Positions 34,957-44,037 of a stretch of 64,000 nt of DNA are shown here, piece by piece. Positions within the stretch are counted from its first letter, which is position 1, and the number at the start of each line of letters is the position of its first letter. The notes beneath the pieces were generated by a model. It had not been told where the DNA came from, did not search any database, and saw only the letters and a list, made by a program, of their open reading frames with translations. This stretch comes from Streptomyces sp. NBC_01775. Lineage in GTDB: Bacteria > Actinomycetota > Actinomycetes > Streptomycetales > Streptomycetaceae. Made by a program: the position numbers and the translations under genes. The stretch lies in assembly GCF_035917675.1 (NCBI RefSeq), contig NZ_CP109104.1, forward strand, positions 1,550,001 through 1,614,000, written 5' to 3'.

Positions 34957-35436
34957 TCAGTGACCGGGCAGCGCACACACCGTGTCGAGGCCCAGCACGT
35001 GGTTGAGCCGGCCGAACGCCAGCCACGAGCCGATGCTCATGCTCAGCTCGACGATCTGGGTCTGGCTGTAGTGCGCTGTCATCCGGGCCCAGAACGCGTC
35101 GTCCAGGCCATGGTGATCCAGGGCGTACCGCTCGGCGTACTCGGCGGCCAGCCGGGTGCGTGCGTCGAACGCCTCGGTGGTACGCCACTGGGTCACCGCC
35201 TCGGCGAACCCCTCCTCGACCTTGTGCCCGTCCCGCTCGGTGCGCCAGTCGAGGCAGAAGGCACAGCCGTTGATCTGCGCGACGCGCAGCCGCGCCGACT
35301 CGAACTCGCGCAGGCCGAGGGTGGTGTGGGCGTACACCGCCAGCGAGAACTCCGCAGCCGCGGGCCCGATGCCGGGCACCATCTCGCCCCACACGTACCC
35401 GATCGGGTCCTTGCCTTCGGGGATGTCGATGTTCAT
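34957..35436 (-). CDS. Carboxymuconolactone decarboxylase/AhpD-family protein
   Basis: 159 aa, one alpha-helical domain. The redox pattern RVAQINGCAFCLDWRTERDG (CxxC near residues 58-61) and LAAEYAERYALDHHGLDDAF are typical of AhpD-like alkylhydroperoxidases, not of PcaC itself. The CxxC lacks the third His of classic AhpD motifs (Asp-Trp instead). It could handle peroxides or be a decarboxylase. It overlaps the upstream dehydrogenase stop by four bases (ATGA), so the two are coupled. Convergent with choA, 21 bases away. Confidence 0.88.
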   Translation of the reverse strand: MNIDIPEGKDPIGYVWGEMVPGIGPAAAEFSLAVYAHTTLGLREFESARLRVAQINGCAFCLDWRTERDGHKVEEGFAEAVTQWRTTEAFDARTRLAAEYAERYALDHHGLDDAFWARMTAHYSQTQIVELSMSIGSWLAFGRLNHVLGLDTVCALPGH

Positions 35437-36530
35437 GACCGCTTCCTTCCTGGTTCGCCGGGTCGGCCGAGTCCGCCGGCTGCGGGCCGCAGCGGCACAT
35501 CCAGCGCGTCGTAGAGGCCGGGCTCCGCGTCCACGAGCCAGTCGATGGCGCCCACCAGGCGGGCGGCGGCGGTCGCGTTGCCTCCGGCGGAGCGGTTGCC
35601 GTCCTCGTCCATGGCCTCGACGGTGACCTCGATGCGGGGCGCGCCCTCGATGACGACCCGGTGCGCGCCGACCCCGTCGGGCGGCGTGGGCCAGTCGGGC
35701 GCGCAGGACGGGTGGACGCGGGTGACGTGCTCGACGACGAGGCGGGGTTCACCGCCCACGATCCCCTGCACCTCGAACCGGACGGCGCCCTGGGTGCCCG
35801 CCTCGAACGCGCCCATCGTCCGCGTGCGCACGGTCTCCTGGAGGGGGCGCCGCTCCAACGTCTCGCGGATCTCCTCCAGTTCGAGGCCCAGCGCCCTGGC
35901 CATCAGCCGTAGCTGCCCGCCCCACACCATGGCCGGGACCGTGGGCGCGATCATCGGCGGCTCGTAGTCCATCGGCTGGCCCATGCCGACCAGATACCGG
36001 ACCGCGTCGGGCTGGTCGTAGGTGGAGTAGTCGAAGATCTCCTGGCAGCGGATCACGTCCACGGTGGTGCCGAGCCCGCTGATCAGCAGCGGCAGTACGT
36101 CGTTGCCCCAGCCGGGGTCGACGCCCGAGACGAACAGCGAGCCACCGCCCTCCGCGACGGCTGCCAGCACCGGCTCGCGCAGCTCGGGCGGGGCGCTCTC
36201 GGGGTCGTAGAGCGCGTAGAGGGAGGGGGTGACGACCACGGCCCCGGCGCGGACAGCGCGCAGGATGTCGGCCAGGGCCTCCTCGGGCCGGATGTCCCCG
36301 GAGGCGGCGTAGACCACCGCGCGGGGTCCCTCGGCCAGGACCGCCTCGACGTCGTCGCGCGCCGCGACTCCCACGTCACGGCCGAGCCCGCCGAGGTCGC
36401 CCGCGTCACGGCCGGTCTTCTCCGGGCTGTGGACGAGGACGGACGCCAGGTTCAGCGCCGGATGGGCCGCCACGGCACGGATCGCCGCGCGCCCGACATT
36501 GCCGGTACCCCAGACAACCGTGGAAATCAT
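35433..36530 (-). CDS. DapB-like NAD(P)H-dependent dehydrogenase
   Basis: 365 aa. An N-terminal Rossmann fold (TVVWGTGNVGRAAIRAVAAH, residues 4-23; SVLVHSPEKTGRDAGDL) and a C-terminal catalytic region (FVSGVDPGWGNDVLPLLIS, then RCQEIFDYSTYDQPDAVRYL) match the dihydrodipicolinate reductase-like group that includes 2,4-diaminopentanoate dehydrogenase. Relatives are frequent in actinomycete steroid or aromatic catabolic operons, with unknown substrates. It lies between an EthD gene and the CMD-family gene. Confidence 0.85.
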   Translation of the reverse strand: MISTVVWGTGNVGRAAIRAVAAHPALNLASVLVHSPEKTGRDAGDLGGLGRDVGVAARDDVEAVLAEGPRAVVYAASGDIRPEEALADILRAVRAGAVVVTPSLYALYDPESAPPELREPVLAAVAEGGGSLFVSGVDPGWGNDVLPLLISGLGTTVDVIRCQEIFDYSTYDQPDAVRYLVGMGQPMDYEPPMIAPTVPAMVWGGQLRLMARALGLELEEIRETLERRPLQETVRTRTMGAFEAGTQGAVRFEVQGIVGGEPRLVVEHVTRVHPSCAPDWPTPPDGVGAHRVVIEGAPRIEVTVEAMDEDGNRSAGGNATAAARLVGAIDWLVDAEPGLYDALDVPLRPAAGGLGRPGEPGRKRS

Positions 36531-36626
36531 GCGCGGAGGGTAGCGAGAGGGCGTATCGGTTCATAGTGCCGTGCCCCGAAAAAGTCACCGCCGGATCCGG
36601 GCCGGGGCGGTCCGGGGCCCGGCTGT

Positions 36627-36989
36627 TCACCCGGGGACGTCGGCGTCGCCGAGGAAGACCCGCTCTTCGGTGAGGTAGAACTCGCTGCGGCTCATGTCGA
36701 TGAAGCCCTGTTCGTCGGGGCGGATCGTCTCGCGGTACTCCGTCGACCGGATCAGCCCCTGGATGTCGTCCGGGCTGTCGAACCACTGCCGTACGACGGC
36801 CTCGAACCGCGTCTCCGCGACCCCGGGAAAACCCAGGGGCTTCGGATACTCGGCGGTGTAGCGCCGCACATACCTCCGGGCGGCGGCGGTCGAGGCGACC
36901 ATCGGCGCGTGGCGCTCACGGTGATGCTTGAGGAACTCCTCCCTCGACAGCTCCGGTAAACGGCACAGCAGGCTCACGAGGATGACCAT
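36627..36989 (-). CDS. EthD-domain protein
   Basis: 120 aa, dimeric alpha-beta barrel type. LVSLLCRLPELSREEFLKHH followed by RERHAPMVASTAAARRYVRR is the EthD N-terminal half, and FEAVVRQWFDSPDDIQGLIR its C-terminal half. EthD proteins assist the degradation of ethers and other substrates, with unclear chemistry. First gene of a three-gene operon (EthD, DapB-like, CMD-like), 97 bases before the next gene. Confidence 0.85.
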   Translation of the reverse strand: MVILVSLLCRLPELSREEFLKHHRERHAPMVASTAAARRYVRRYTAEYPKPLGFPGVAETRFEAVVRQWFDSPDDIQGLIRSTEYRETIRPDEQGFIDMSRSEFYLTEERVFLGDADVPG

Positions 36990-37251
36990 GCGCCAAGGCT
37001 AGCCCGCGCCCAGGCCGGCTCGAAGCGCTTGCCTGGAGCCGATATTCACGACGGCAGGCGCCGAACCCTCACCGGTGACGACTTGCCCAAGGTGCCGTGC
37101 TCAGCGGTCCGCCGCGGCCTGCGTCGCCGGCGAGATCCGGCTGGGAATCGGCGCCGACGGCCGGCGGTGGATACGCGCCGCCTCCGTACTGGGAAGGGGA
37201 ACCGTACCGGGACACCCCGTCGCGGGGAGAAAACAGTGCTAGAAAATCGTC

Positions 37252-40077
37252 ATGAAGGTTCCATTTGCACCAAAGAGGCGCGATTCATTCCATCTCTCCG
37301 GTGGCCCCGCGCGTGATCAAGGTGAGTCCGCGGGTTCGGGGCCGCGCACTCTGCTGAGTCCGCGCAGTGCCGCCGGGCAGGTGTTCGTTTTGCAGATCGT
37401 GATCGTGGTGCTGTTGATCGCGGCCTCGGTGACGGCCCTGGTCCTCCAGGCGGGGCGCGACAGCAGGCGGGGGGCCGAGCGTCAGTCGCTGACCGCCGCG
37501 GAGACGTTCGCGAACGCCCCGGGCACGGCCCGGGCGTTGAAGAGCGGGCATCCGACGGCCGTGCTACAGCCGCGTGCGGAAGCAACGCGGAAGAAGGCAG
37601 GCCTGACCTTCATCGTTGTCACGGACACCAACGGAATCCGCTATACGCACCCCGACCCGAAGCGGATCGGGAAGAAGTTCATCGGCACCATCAAACCGTC
37701 ACAGAAGGGCCGCACGACCGTCGAGCAGGCCCCCGGGCTGTCCCTGCCCGCGGGCAGCGGACCGGTCATCCAGGCGGTGGTCCCGGTGACCGATGACCGC
37801 GGCTCGGTCATCGGTCTGGTGTCCGCCGGGATCAAGGTCCGCCACGTGATAAGCCTGTCCGACCGGCAACTGCCGATCATCTTCGGCACCGGGGCGGTCG
37901 CGCTCGCCTTGTCCACCCTCGGGACGGCACTGGTGGCCAGACGGCTGCGTCGGCAGACGCACGGTCTTGGGCCGGCGGAGATGACGCGGATGTACGAGCA
38001 CCATGACGCGGTGCTGCACGCGGTCCGGGAGGGAGTGCTGATCATCGGCGCCGACGGGCGGCTGCTGCTGGCCAACGATGAGGGGCGGCGGCTGCTGGAA
38101 CTGCCGGCGGACGCAGAGCAGCGCCAGGTGGGGGAGCTGGAGCTGAACGCGGACATGGCGAGACTGCTGGCATCGGGTGAGCCGGCCACGGATGAGGTGC
38201 ATCTCGTAGGGGATCGGTTGCTGGCGGTCAACATCCGGTCCACTGCCCCGTACGGCGGTCAAGCAGGCTGGGTGGTGACGTTGCGAGACACCACAGAGCT
38301 GTCGGCGGTCACCGGACGGGCTGAGGTGGCGCGGGAGCGGCTGACGCTCCTGTACGACGCCGGAGTGCGGATCGGCACCACGCTGGATGTGGTGCGTACC
38401 GCGCAGGAGTTCGCAGAGGTGGCGACCCCGCGGTTTGCCGATATCGTCACCGTCGATCTGCTGGAGCAGGTGGAACGGGGCGGGGAGCCGACCAGGACGG
38501 CGGACATGCGCCGTACGGCGATCAGCGGCGGGCACCAGGAACGGGAGGCGCTCCACCCGGTCGGAGAACTGATCACCTTGTCGCCGGCGGCGCCGCAGGC
38601 GCGAGCCCTGGAAGCAGGGCGGGCAGCGCTGGAGCAAGACCTGAGACAGGCGCGGGGGTGGCGCGATCAGGACCCCGACCGGGCCCGCAGGGCACTGGAG
38701 TTCGGGATGCATTCGCTGGTGACGGTGCCGCTCCGGGCGCGCGGTGAGGTGCTGGGGATGACGGATTTCTGGCGCACGGGGGATTCGCCGCCGTTCAAGG
38801 AAGAAGACCTTTCCTTCGCGGAGGAGCTGGCGGCGAGGGCGGCGGTGGCCATCGACAACGCCCGCCGCTTCACCCGTGAGCACATGATGGCGGTGACCCT
38901 ACAGCGCAGCTTGCTGCCGCAGGGGGTACCGGAACAGAACGCGCTGGAGGTGGCCTGGCGGTATCTGCCGGCCGAAGCCGGGGTGGGCGGGGACTGGTTC
39001 GACGTCATCCCGCTGTCGGGCGCCCGGGTGGCGCTGGTGGTCGGTGACGTGGTCGGCCACGGATTGCACGCCGCGGCGACGATGGGACGGCTGCGCACCG
39101 CGGTACACAACTTCTCCGCCCTGGACCTGCCCCCGGACGAGCTGCTCGGGCACCTGGACGAACTGGTCGCTCGCATCGACAGCGACGAGATCGTGGGCGA
39201 CCATCCGCAGGGCCACGCCGAAGCGGTCACGGGAGCGACCTGTCTGTACGCGATCTACGACCCGGTCACGGGAGTGTGCACGGCGGCGCGAGCGGGACAT
39301 CCGCCGCCGGCGATCGTGCATCCGGACGGGAGCGTCTCCTATCCGGAAGTGCCCGCTTCGCCTCCTCTCGGCCTGGGCAGCAACCCCTTTGAAACCACCG
39401 AGCTGCGCCTGTCCGAGGGCTCACGACTTGTGCTGTACACCGACGGGCTGATCGAGAACCGCAATCGGGACATCGACACCGGGCTGGGTCTGCTGCGCGA
39501 GGCGCTGGAAGGGGCGGAGCGTACGCCGGAGGAGACATGTCAGGCGGCGATCGAGGCGATGTTGCCGGCGCACCCATCCGATGACATCGCGCTGCTGGTG
39601 GCGCGCACACAGTTGCTCGACCCCTCCAGAGTGGCGCATTGGGAGGTGCCGCCGGATCCGGCGGCGGTGGCCCCGGTCCGTGCGGAGTGCGTGGCGCAAC
39701 TGCAGGCGTGGGGGCTGACGGACATCGGGTACACCACGGAACTCATCCTCAGCGAGCTGATCACCAACGCGATCCGATACGGATCGCCTCCGGTCAGGGT
39801 GCGGCTGCTGCACTGCCGCAAGCTGATCTGCGAGGTGTCGGACGGGTCCAGCACCTCGCCACATGTGCGAAGGGCAGCCACCACGGAGGAGGGCGGACGT
39901 GGGCTGTTCTTGGTCGCGCAGCTCGCCCAGCGGTGGGGTACGCGGTACTTGCCGGGTGGCAAAGTCATCTGGACCCAACAACCGCTGAACAACGGTGCCG
40001 GTGCCGGTGCCGGTGCCGCAACGAGCGACGCGCTCACCGAAGCCCTCCTCGACCAGTTCGACGATCCCGCCCTCTGA
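37252..40077 (+). CDS. Multidomain SpoIIE-type phosphatase with sensor, PAS, GAF and C-terminal HATPase domains
   Basis: 941 aa. Domains in order: membrane helix (about 45-65), a PDC/CACHE-like extracytoplasmic sensor (65-205, LTFIVVTDTNGIRYTHPDPK), second helix (about 207-228), PAS (245-340), GAF (365-555), PP2C/SpoIIE phosphatase (580-790, VGGDWFDVIPLSGARVALVV, DVVGHGLHAAATMGRL, LVLYTDGLIENRNRDIDTG) and RsbW-like HATPase (800-920, TTELILSELITNAIRYGSPP, EEGGRGLFLVAQLAQRW). It can both dephosphorylate and perhaps phosphorylate anti-anti-sigma proteins, linking an outside signal to SigB/F control. The ribosome site is weak: GGGGAGA lies about 20 bases before the ATG. Confidence 0.9.
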   Translation: MKVPFAPKRRDSFHLSGGPARDQGESAGSGPRTLLSPRSAAGQVFVLQIVIVVLLIAASVTALVLQAGRDSRRGAERQSLTAAETFANAPGTARALKSGHPTAVLQPRAEATRKKAGLTFIVVTDTNGIRYTHPDPKRIGKKFIGTIKPSQKGRTTVEQAPGLSLPAGSGPVIQAVVPVTDDRGSVIGLVSAGIKVRHVISLSDRQLPIIFGTGAVALALSTLGTALVARRLRRQTHGLGPAEMTRMYEHHDAVLHAVREGVLIIGADGRLLLANDEGRRLLELPADAEQRQVGELELNADMARLLASGEPATDEVHLVGDRLLAVNIRSTAPYGGQAGWVVTLRDTTELSAVTGRAEVARERLTLLYDAGVRIGTTLDVVRTAQEFAEVATPRFADIVTVDLLEQVERGGEPTRTADMRRTAISGGHQEREALHPVGELITLSPAAPQARALEAGRAALEQDLRQARGWRDQDPDRARRALEFGMHSLVTVPLRARGEVLGMTDFWRTGDSPPFKEEDLSFAEELAARAAVAIDNARRFTREHMMAVTLQRSLLPQGVPEQNALEVAWRYLPAEAGVGGDWFDVIPLSGARVALVVGDVVGHGLHAAATMGRLRTAVHNFSALDLPPDELLGHLDELVARIDSDEIVGDHPQGHAEAVTGATCLYAIYDPVTGVCTAARAGHPPPAIVHPDGSVSYPEVPASPPLGLGSNPFETTELRLSEGSRLVLYTDGLIENRNRDIDTGLGLLREALEGAERTPEETCQAAIEAMLPAHPSDDIALLVARTQLLDPSRVAHWEVPPDPAAVAPVRAECVAQLQAWGLTDIGYTTELILSELITNAIRYGSPPVRVRLLHCRKLICEVSDGSSTSPHVRRAATTEEGGRGLFLVAQLAQRWGTRYLPGGKVIWTQQPLNNGAGAGAGAATSDALTEALLDQFDDPAL

Positions 40078-40374
40078 CCCACGGGAACGCAGCGGTGCGT
40101 CAGCACGCCGGCGCCCTGACGTGCGCATGGACCGGTGCCGTACGGCCGCTCAAGCAGCGCTGGGGCTGCTTTACGGGGGGGCAGATCCAGTGGATGCGCG
40201 ACCCGTCGGTGGGCATCGCCGCGATTGCCGAGACGTTCGCGCGGGTGCTCGCCCCCGGCAGGCTCCGATTCCGCTGGAAAGACAGACCGTACGGGCGGTG
40301 GAGGACCGTCCCCGGTTCAAAGCCGGCTCCGATCTCCGCGCGCGCGGCGCCGGGCGCCGGCGTCGGGCGCCCGG
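40078..40374 (+). other. Intergenic 297 bp with an unidentified coding-like stretch
   Basis: No start-to-stop gene is supported. A plus-strand stretch reads KQRWGCFTGGQIQWMRDPS, then IAAIAETFARVLAPGRLRFR and WKDRPYGRWRTVPG, coding-like but without start codon or recognisable family. It may be a gene remnant. No terminator hairpin was clear. Confidence 0.3.
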
Positions 40375-40986
40375 TCAGTCCGACACCATCTGGAGAAGCG
40401 CCGTGCCGTCCTTCCCGGTCGCCACCTGGATCACCACGGCGTCGGGCTCGGCGCTCGGCCGGGCGGTCCCCACCCGGCCGCACGAATTGCCGCCGCCGTT
40501 GCTGCGGACAACGGTGATGCAGCCCTGTCCCGGGCCGCCGGCCCCGCCCTCGGACCGGCCGTTGCCCGACTTCACCGTGTACTCGACCTTGTTCGGGCCG
40601 ACCTCGGTCACGGACAGCGTCGCCCGGCCGCCCGGACCCTTGAAACGGATCTTTACCCGTTCGGACACCGCGATCTCGCAGTTGCCGTCCGCGCAGGCTC
40701 CGGTGTCCCGCCCGTCCGCCGCCGACACCGAGGGTTTCGCCGAGGCGGCGCGATCGCCGGACGGGCTCCCCGAGGACGCGGAGCGGGACTTCGACCCGCC
40801 ACCGGCGCCCGAGGACTCCCCGTCGGCCTGGTCGGACCCTCCACAGCCGACCACCGTCAGCGCGGTCAGCAATGTCAGCGCAAGGGCTGCCCCCGGCTGA
40901 TACGTACGCGCACTTCGCGCACTGTGTGCTCTGTGCGCAGAGCGCTCCGAAGTCGTCGCGGCGCCAGCCGAAGTCGTCCCGGCCAT
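40375..40986 (-). CDS. Secreted lipoprotein of unknown function
   Basis: 203 aa. A signal peptide ends in the lipobox TVVGCGG (Cys about 48), so it is membrane-anchored after lipidation. A Ser/Gly-rich spacer follows, then a small beta-rich domain (about 95-200) with GACADGNCEIAVSERVKIRF, ATLSVTEVGPNKVEYTVKSG and GQGCITVVRSNGGGNSCGRV; four cysteines after the lipobox could form two disulfides. Fold and partner are unknown. Its N-terminus has Ala/Ser-rich repeats (HRAHSARSAR). Monocistronic. Confidence 0.7.
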   Translation of the reverse strand: MAGTTSAGAATTSERSAHRAHSARSARTYQPGAALALTLLTALTVVGCGGSDQADGESSGAGGGSKSRSASSGSPSGDRAASAKPSVSAADGRDTGACADGNCEIAVSERVKIRFKGPGGRATLSVTEVGPNKVEYTVKSGNGRSEGGAGGPGQGCITVVRSNGGGNSCGRVGTARPSAEPDAVVIQVATGKDGTALLQMVSD

Positions 40987-41225
40987 GATGCTCCCCCGTG
41001 TTCTGCGTGCCTCGGCTCAAATGTTCGGTTGCCAGTCTTCCCCCGCGCCTTCGCCCCCACTCCTTCCGACTCCGCTCGTGCGCGCGGCTCAGCGGGCCAT
41101 TGTCAGCGGTGGCCGGTCGCCGAACGAAACAAATAGCACCTCCGGCCGCCTCCCCGCACCCGTCCGTCTCCTCTCGCAGGTCCCCGTCCGTCTCCTCGCA
41201 CAGGTCACGGCCTAAGCTGCCCGCC

Positions 41226-41573
41226 ATGACGGCTCCCGACGACCACCACCCCGACGACCGGGAGGGCTTCGCCCTCCGGTGGCAGACCTCGACCCCGAGT
41301 GAACGGCGCACACTGATGCGTCAGGGCCGGGAGTCGCCCGAGACGGCCCGGCAGGCCTCCATGCTGGCGGGCGTGCTCTTCGCGGCCGGTGGGATCGCCG
41401 CGACGGCCAAGGCCGTCAACCGGCATGAATCGCCCCTGGTGATCGGGGGCTGTGTGGCGGCGGTCGTCCTGTGCGCGGCGATGGCGGAGCTGAGCCGCCG
41501 GGGCCGTACGCGGGTCGGCATGACACTGATGGTCGTCGGCCTCATCACGCTGAGCCTCGTCGAAACGCTGTGA
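41226..41573 (+). CDS. Small integral membrane protein, 115 aa
   Basis: Cytoplasmic N-terminus (FALRWQTSTPSERRTLMRQG) followed by three hydrophobic segments: ASMLAGVLFAAGGIAATAKA, VIGGCVAAVVLCAAMAEL and VGMTLMVVGLITLSLVETL (about residues 43-62, 72-89 and 97-115). Charged RRGRTR between segments 2 and 3. I do not recognise a family. ATG at 41226. Located between a lipoprotein gene and an amine oxidase-like gene. Confidence 0.6.
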   Translation: MTAPDDHHPDDREGFALRWQTSTPSERRTLMRQGRESPETARQASMLAGVLFAAGGIAATAKAVNRHESPLVIGGCVAAVVLCAAMAELSRRGRTRVGMTLMVVGLITLSLVETL

Positions 41574-41749
41574 GGGTGGGCGGCTTGTGAGGGTGGGCGG
41601 CTGACGCCGCCGAACGCCCCCTCCGCGTCCCGGTGTCCGGCAGCACGCGGCCCCTCCGGAGTTGTGCGTGAGTGAGCGGCGAACCCGGGAAGGATGCGTC
41701 CGTTCACGCCCTGCGGGCCCACCGCGGGCAACCACCGGAGGGAGACAGC

Positions 41750-42850
41750 GTGCGTGTCATCGTCATCGGAACCGGGGTCGTCGGCGCGGCGGCAGGCTAC
41801 GAGCTGGCCCGTTCCGGCGTGGACACCGTCCTGGTCGACGCCGTGCGGGAGGGCGGGGCCACCTCGGCGGGCGCCGGGATCATCTGCCCCTGGTCGAGCC
41901 GGATGACCGACCCCGACTACTACCGGATGGCGGTGGCCGGAGCCGAGCACTACCCCGGCCTGCTGGAGACCCTCGCGGAGGACGGCGAGACGGAGGTCGG
42001 CCATCGCCGGGTCGGCGCGCTGCGGCTGCTCTTCCCCGAGGAGGCGGAGAGCGTCCACTCCTCGGTGACCGCGCGCGCCGCCGCCTCCGCGCCGGCCGGG
42101 GAGGTCTCCCTGATCGACGGGGCCGAGGCCGCCGCGCTCTTCCCGCCGCTGCGCCACGAGGGGCCGGTCCTCCATGTCACGGGCGGCGCGCGCCTGGACG
42201 GACGGCTGCTGCGCGAGGCCCTGCGGCGGGGCGCCGTACGCCACGGAGCCCGCCTCGTCGAGGCCGAGGCCCGCATCGAGGCCGGGGGCGAGCGTGTACG
42301 CGCGGTGCACGCGGACGGGGAGCGCCTGGCGGCGGACGCGGTGATCGACGCGGCGGGCGCGTGGTCGGCCGGACTCCTCGAACCCCTGGGCGTACGGCTG
42401 CCGGTGGCGCCGCAGCGCGGGCAGCTCGTCCACCTGCGGCTGCCCGGGACCGACACGTCGCGGTGGCCGGTGCTGCTGCCCCCGACCAGCCACTACCTGC
42501 TGGCCTTCGACGACTCGCGGGTCGTGGTGGGCGCGACCCGCGAGGAGGGCAGCGGGTTCGACCACCGCGTGACGGCCGCCGGGCTCGCCGAGGTCCTCAA
42601 CGAGGCCCTGGCGGTGGCCCCCGGACTGGCCGGGGCCACCCACCTGGAGACCCGCGTCGGCTTCCGCCCGACGGGCCCCGACCCCCTTCCGCTGCTCGGC
42701 ACGGTGCCGGGGCTGCGCGGCCTCGTCATCGCCAACGGACTGGGCTCCTCGGGGCTGACGATGGGGCCGTACGCCGGATCGCTGGCGGCCCGGCTCGCGC
42801 TCGGGGCCGAGCCCGGTATGGACCTGAGGGCGTACGACCCGCTGCGCTGA
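41750..42850 (+). CDS. FAD-dependent D-amino-acid dehydrogenase-like oxidoreductase
   Basis: About 366 aa, DAO family. The GTG at 41750 follows GGAGGGAGA; RVIVIGTGVVGAAAGYELAR (residues 2-21) is the FAD dinucleotide-binding fold and GGATSAGAGIICPWSSRM continues it. The C-terminus LVIANGLGSSGLTMGPYAGS carries the second FAD contact. No membrane anchor or cysteine for covalent flavin was seen. The substrate may be a D-amino acid, sarcosine or glycine; there is no context to decide. An upstream ATG-initiated extension has no ribosome site. Confidence 0.85.
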   Translation: MRVIVIGTGVVGAAAGYELARSGVDTVLVDAVREGGATSAGAGIICPWSSRMTDPDYYRMAVAGAEHYPGLLETLAEDGETEVGHRRVGALRLLFPEEAESVHSSVTARAAASAPAGEVSLIDGAEAAALFPPLRHEGPVLHVTGGARLDGRLLREALRRGAVRHGARLVEAEARIEAGGERVRAVHADGERLAADAVIDAAGAWSAGLLEPLGVRLPVAPQRGQLVHLRLPGTDTSRWPVLLPPTSHYLLAFDDSRVVVGATREEGSGFDHRVTAAGLAEVLNEALAVAPGLAGATHLETRVGFRPTGPDPLPLLGTVPGLRGLVIANGLGSSGLTMGPYAGSLAARLALGAEPGMDLRAYDPLR

Positions 42851-42875
42851 GCCGGCCGCTCCCACCCCCGGACCG

Positions 42876-43700
42876 TCAGGCGGCGGGCCTGCGCCCGGCG
42901 CGGCCCTCGTGCTCGACCCGTCGGCGCACGTCCTGGCAGGTGCGGGAGAGGAGACGGGAGACATGCATCTGGGAGATGCCCAGCTCCGCACCGATGCTGG
43001 ATTGCGTCATGTCGCGGAAGAACCGCAGGTACAACACCTTGCGCTGGCGCTCGGGCAGCGCGCGCAGGCAGGGCTTGACGGCCTCCCGGGCGACGACGGC
43101 GTCGAATCCGGGCTCGGTGCTGCCGAGGGCGTCGGCGAGCGAGAGGTCGTCGTCGGCGCCGCTGGGCGAGGCGTCCAGGGACAGGGAGCTGAAGCTCTCC
43201 AGCGCCTCCAGGCCCGTCTTGACGTCCTCCTCGGACAGCCCGCTGTGCTCCGCTATCCGCTCCACGCTCGGCGAACGGCCGTCGATGCCGGTGTTCAGCT
43301 CCTTGACGGAGGCGCGGACCTTGTTGCGCAACTCCTGGATACGGCGCGGGACGTGGACGTCCCAGGTGTGGTCGCGGAAGTGACGCCGGATCTCCCCCAC
43401 GATGGTCGGGACGGCGAACGGCACGAACGGCGTGCCGTGCGCGGGGTCGTAGCGGTCGACGGCCTTGACCAGACCCAACGCCGCGACCTGCTCCAGATCC
43501 TCCAGCGTCTCACCACGGCTGCGGTACTTCGCCGCCAGCCGGTGTGCCATAGGCAGCCATGCCTCCACCAGGCGCTCACTCAGGGCCTGCCGCTCGTGGC
43601 CCTCGGGCAATGCGGCCAGCCGCCTGAAGTCCTCGCCGGTGTCAGGGGCGTCGTCGTGGCTGTGGCGCGCTCTCTGGGGGCGATACCGTACGGCGCACAT
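42876..43700 (-). CDS. SigB/SigF-type alternative sigma factor
   Basis: About 274 aa, sigma-70 family group 3. Region 2: EDLEQVAALGLVKAVDRYDP and PFVPFAVPTIVGEIRRHFRD; DVHVPRRIQELRNKVR follows as region 3 entry; region 4: LPERQRKVLYLRFFRDMTQS and LGISQMHVSRLLSRT. This matches the stress/differentiation sigma factors of Streptomyces (SigB, F, G, H, I, K, L, M, N group), whose members use an RsbW-type anti-sigma factor. The ATG at 43700 follows GGAGGAGC. A sister gene lies just upstream on the same strand. Confidence 0.94.
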   Translation of the reverse strand: MCAVRYRPQRARHSHDDAPDTGEDFRRLAALPEGHERQALSERLVEAWLPMAHRLAAKYRSRGETLEDLEQVAALGLVKAVDRYDPAHGTPFVPFAVPTIVGEIRRHFRDHTWDVHVPRRIQELRNKVRASVKELNTGIDGRSPSVERIAEHSGLSEEDVKTGLEALESFSSLSLDASPSGADDDLSLADALGSTEPGFDAVVAREAVKPCLRALPERQRKVLYLRFFRDMTQSSIGAELGISQMHVSRLLSRTCQDVRRRVEHEGRAGRRPAA

Positions 43701-43971
43701 CGGATCGTGCTCCTCCCGGTGTTGTTGCGGTTGGGACCGTCGCGGGAGGGATGGCGCAGAGCACACCCGGGGCGACCCATGCGGCCGACTCCCGCGGATG
43801 TGCCTGCGCTCTCAAGCACTGGGTCCCCTTGTGTCCGCCTCCGCAAGGGCCAAACGGTCCCAACTCCATTTCTTTTCCTGAACCCGCCGGGGCGCCGGGG
43901 CGGGCCTCAACCGAGGTGCGCACGGCCATAGTCGGGGGGGACGGGGGCGGGGCGGCGCCGTCCGCGAACGC

Positions 43972-44004
43972 GCGGACCCGCCGGCCGACAGCCGGCGGGT
44001 CCGC
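43972..44004 (-). terminator. Strong hairpin terminator after the second sigma-factor gene
   Basis: A perfect 14-bp stem, GCGGACCCGCCGGC and GCCGGCGGGTCCGC, with a 5-base loop (CGACA), about 35 bases beyond the stop of the sigma gene at 44038. It separates the two sigma genes, which therefore are probably transcribed independently. Confidence 0.85.
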
Positions 44005-44037
44005 CTCGAATGTGGGGGGGGGAAGGGCCCCGCGCCG

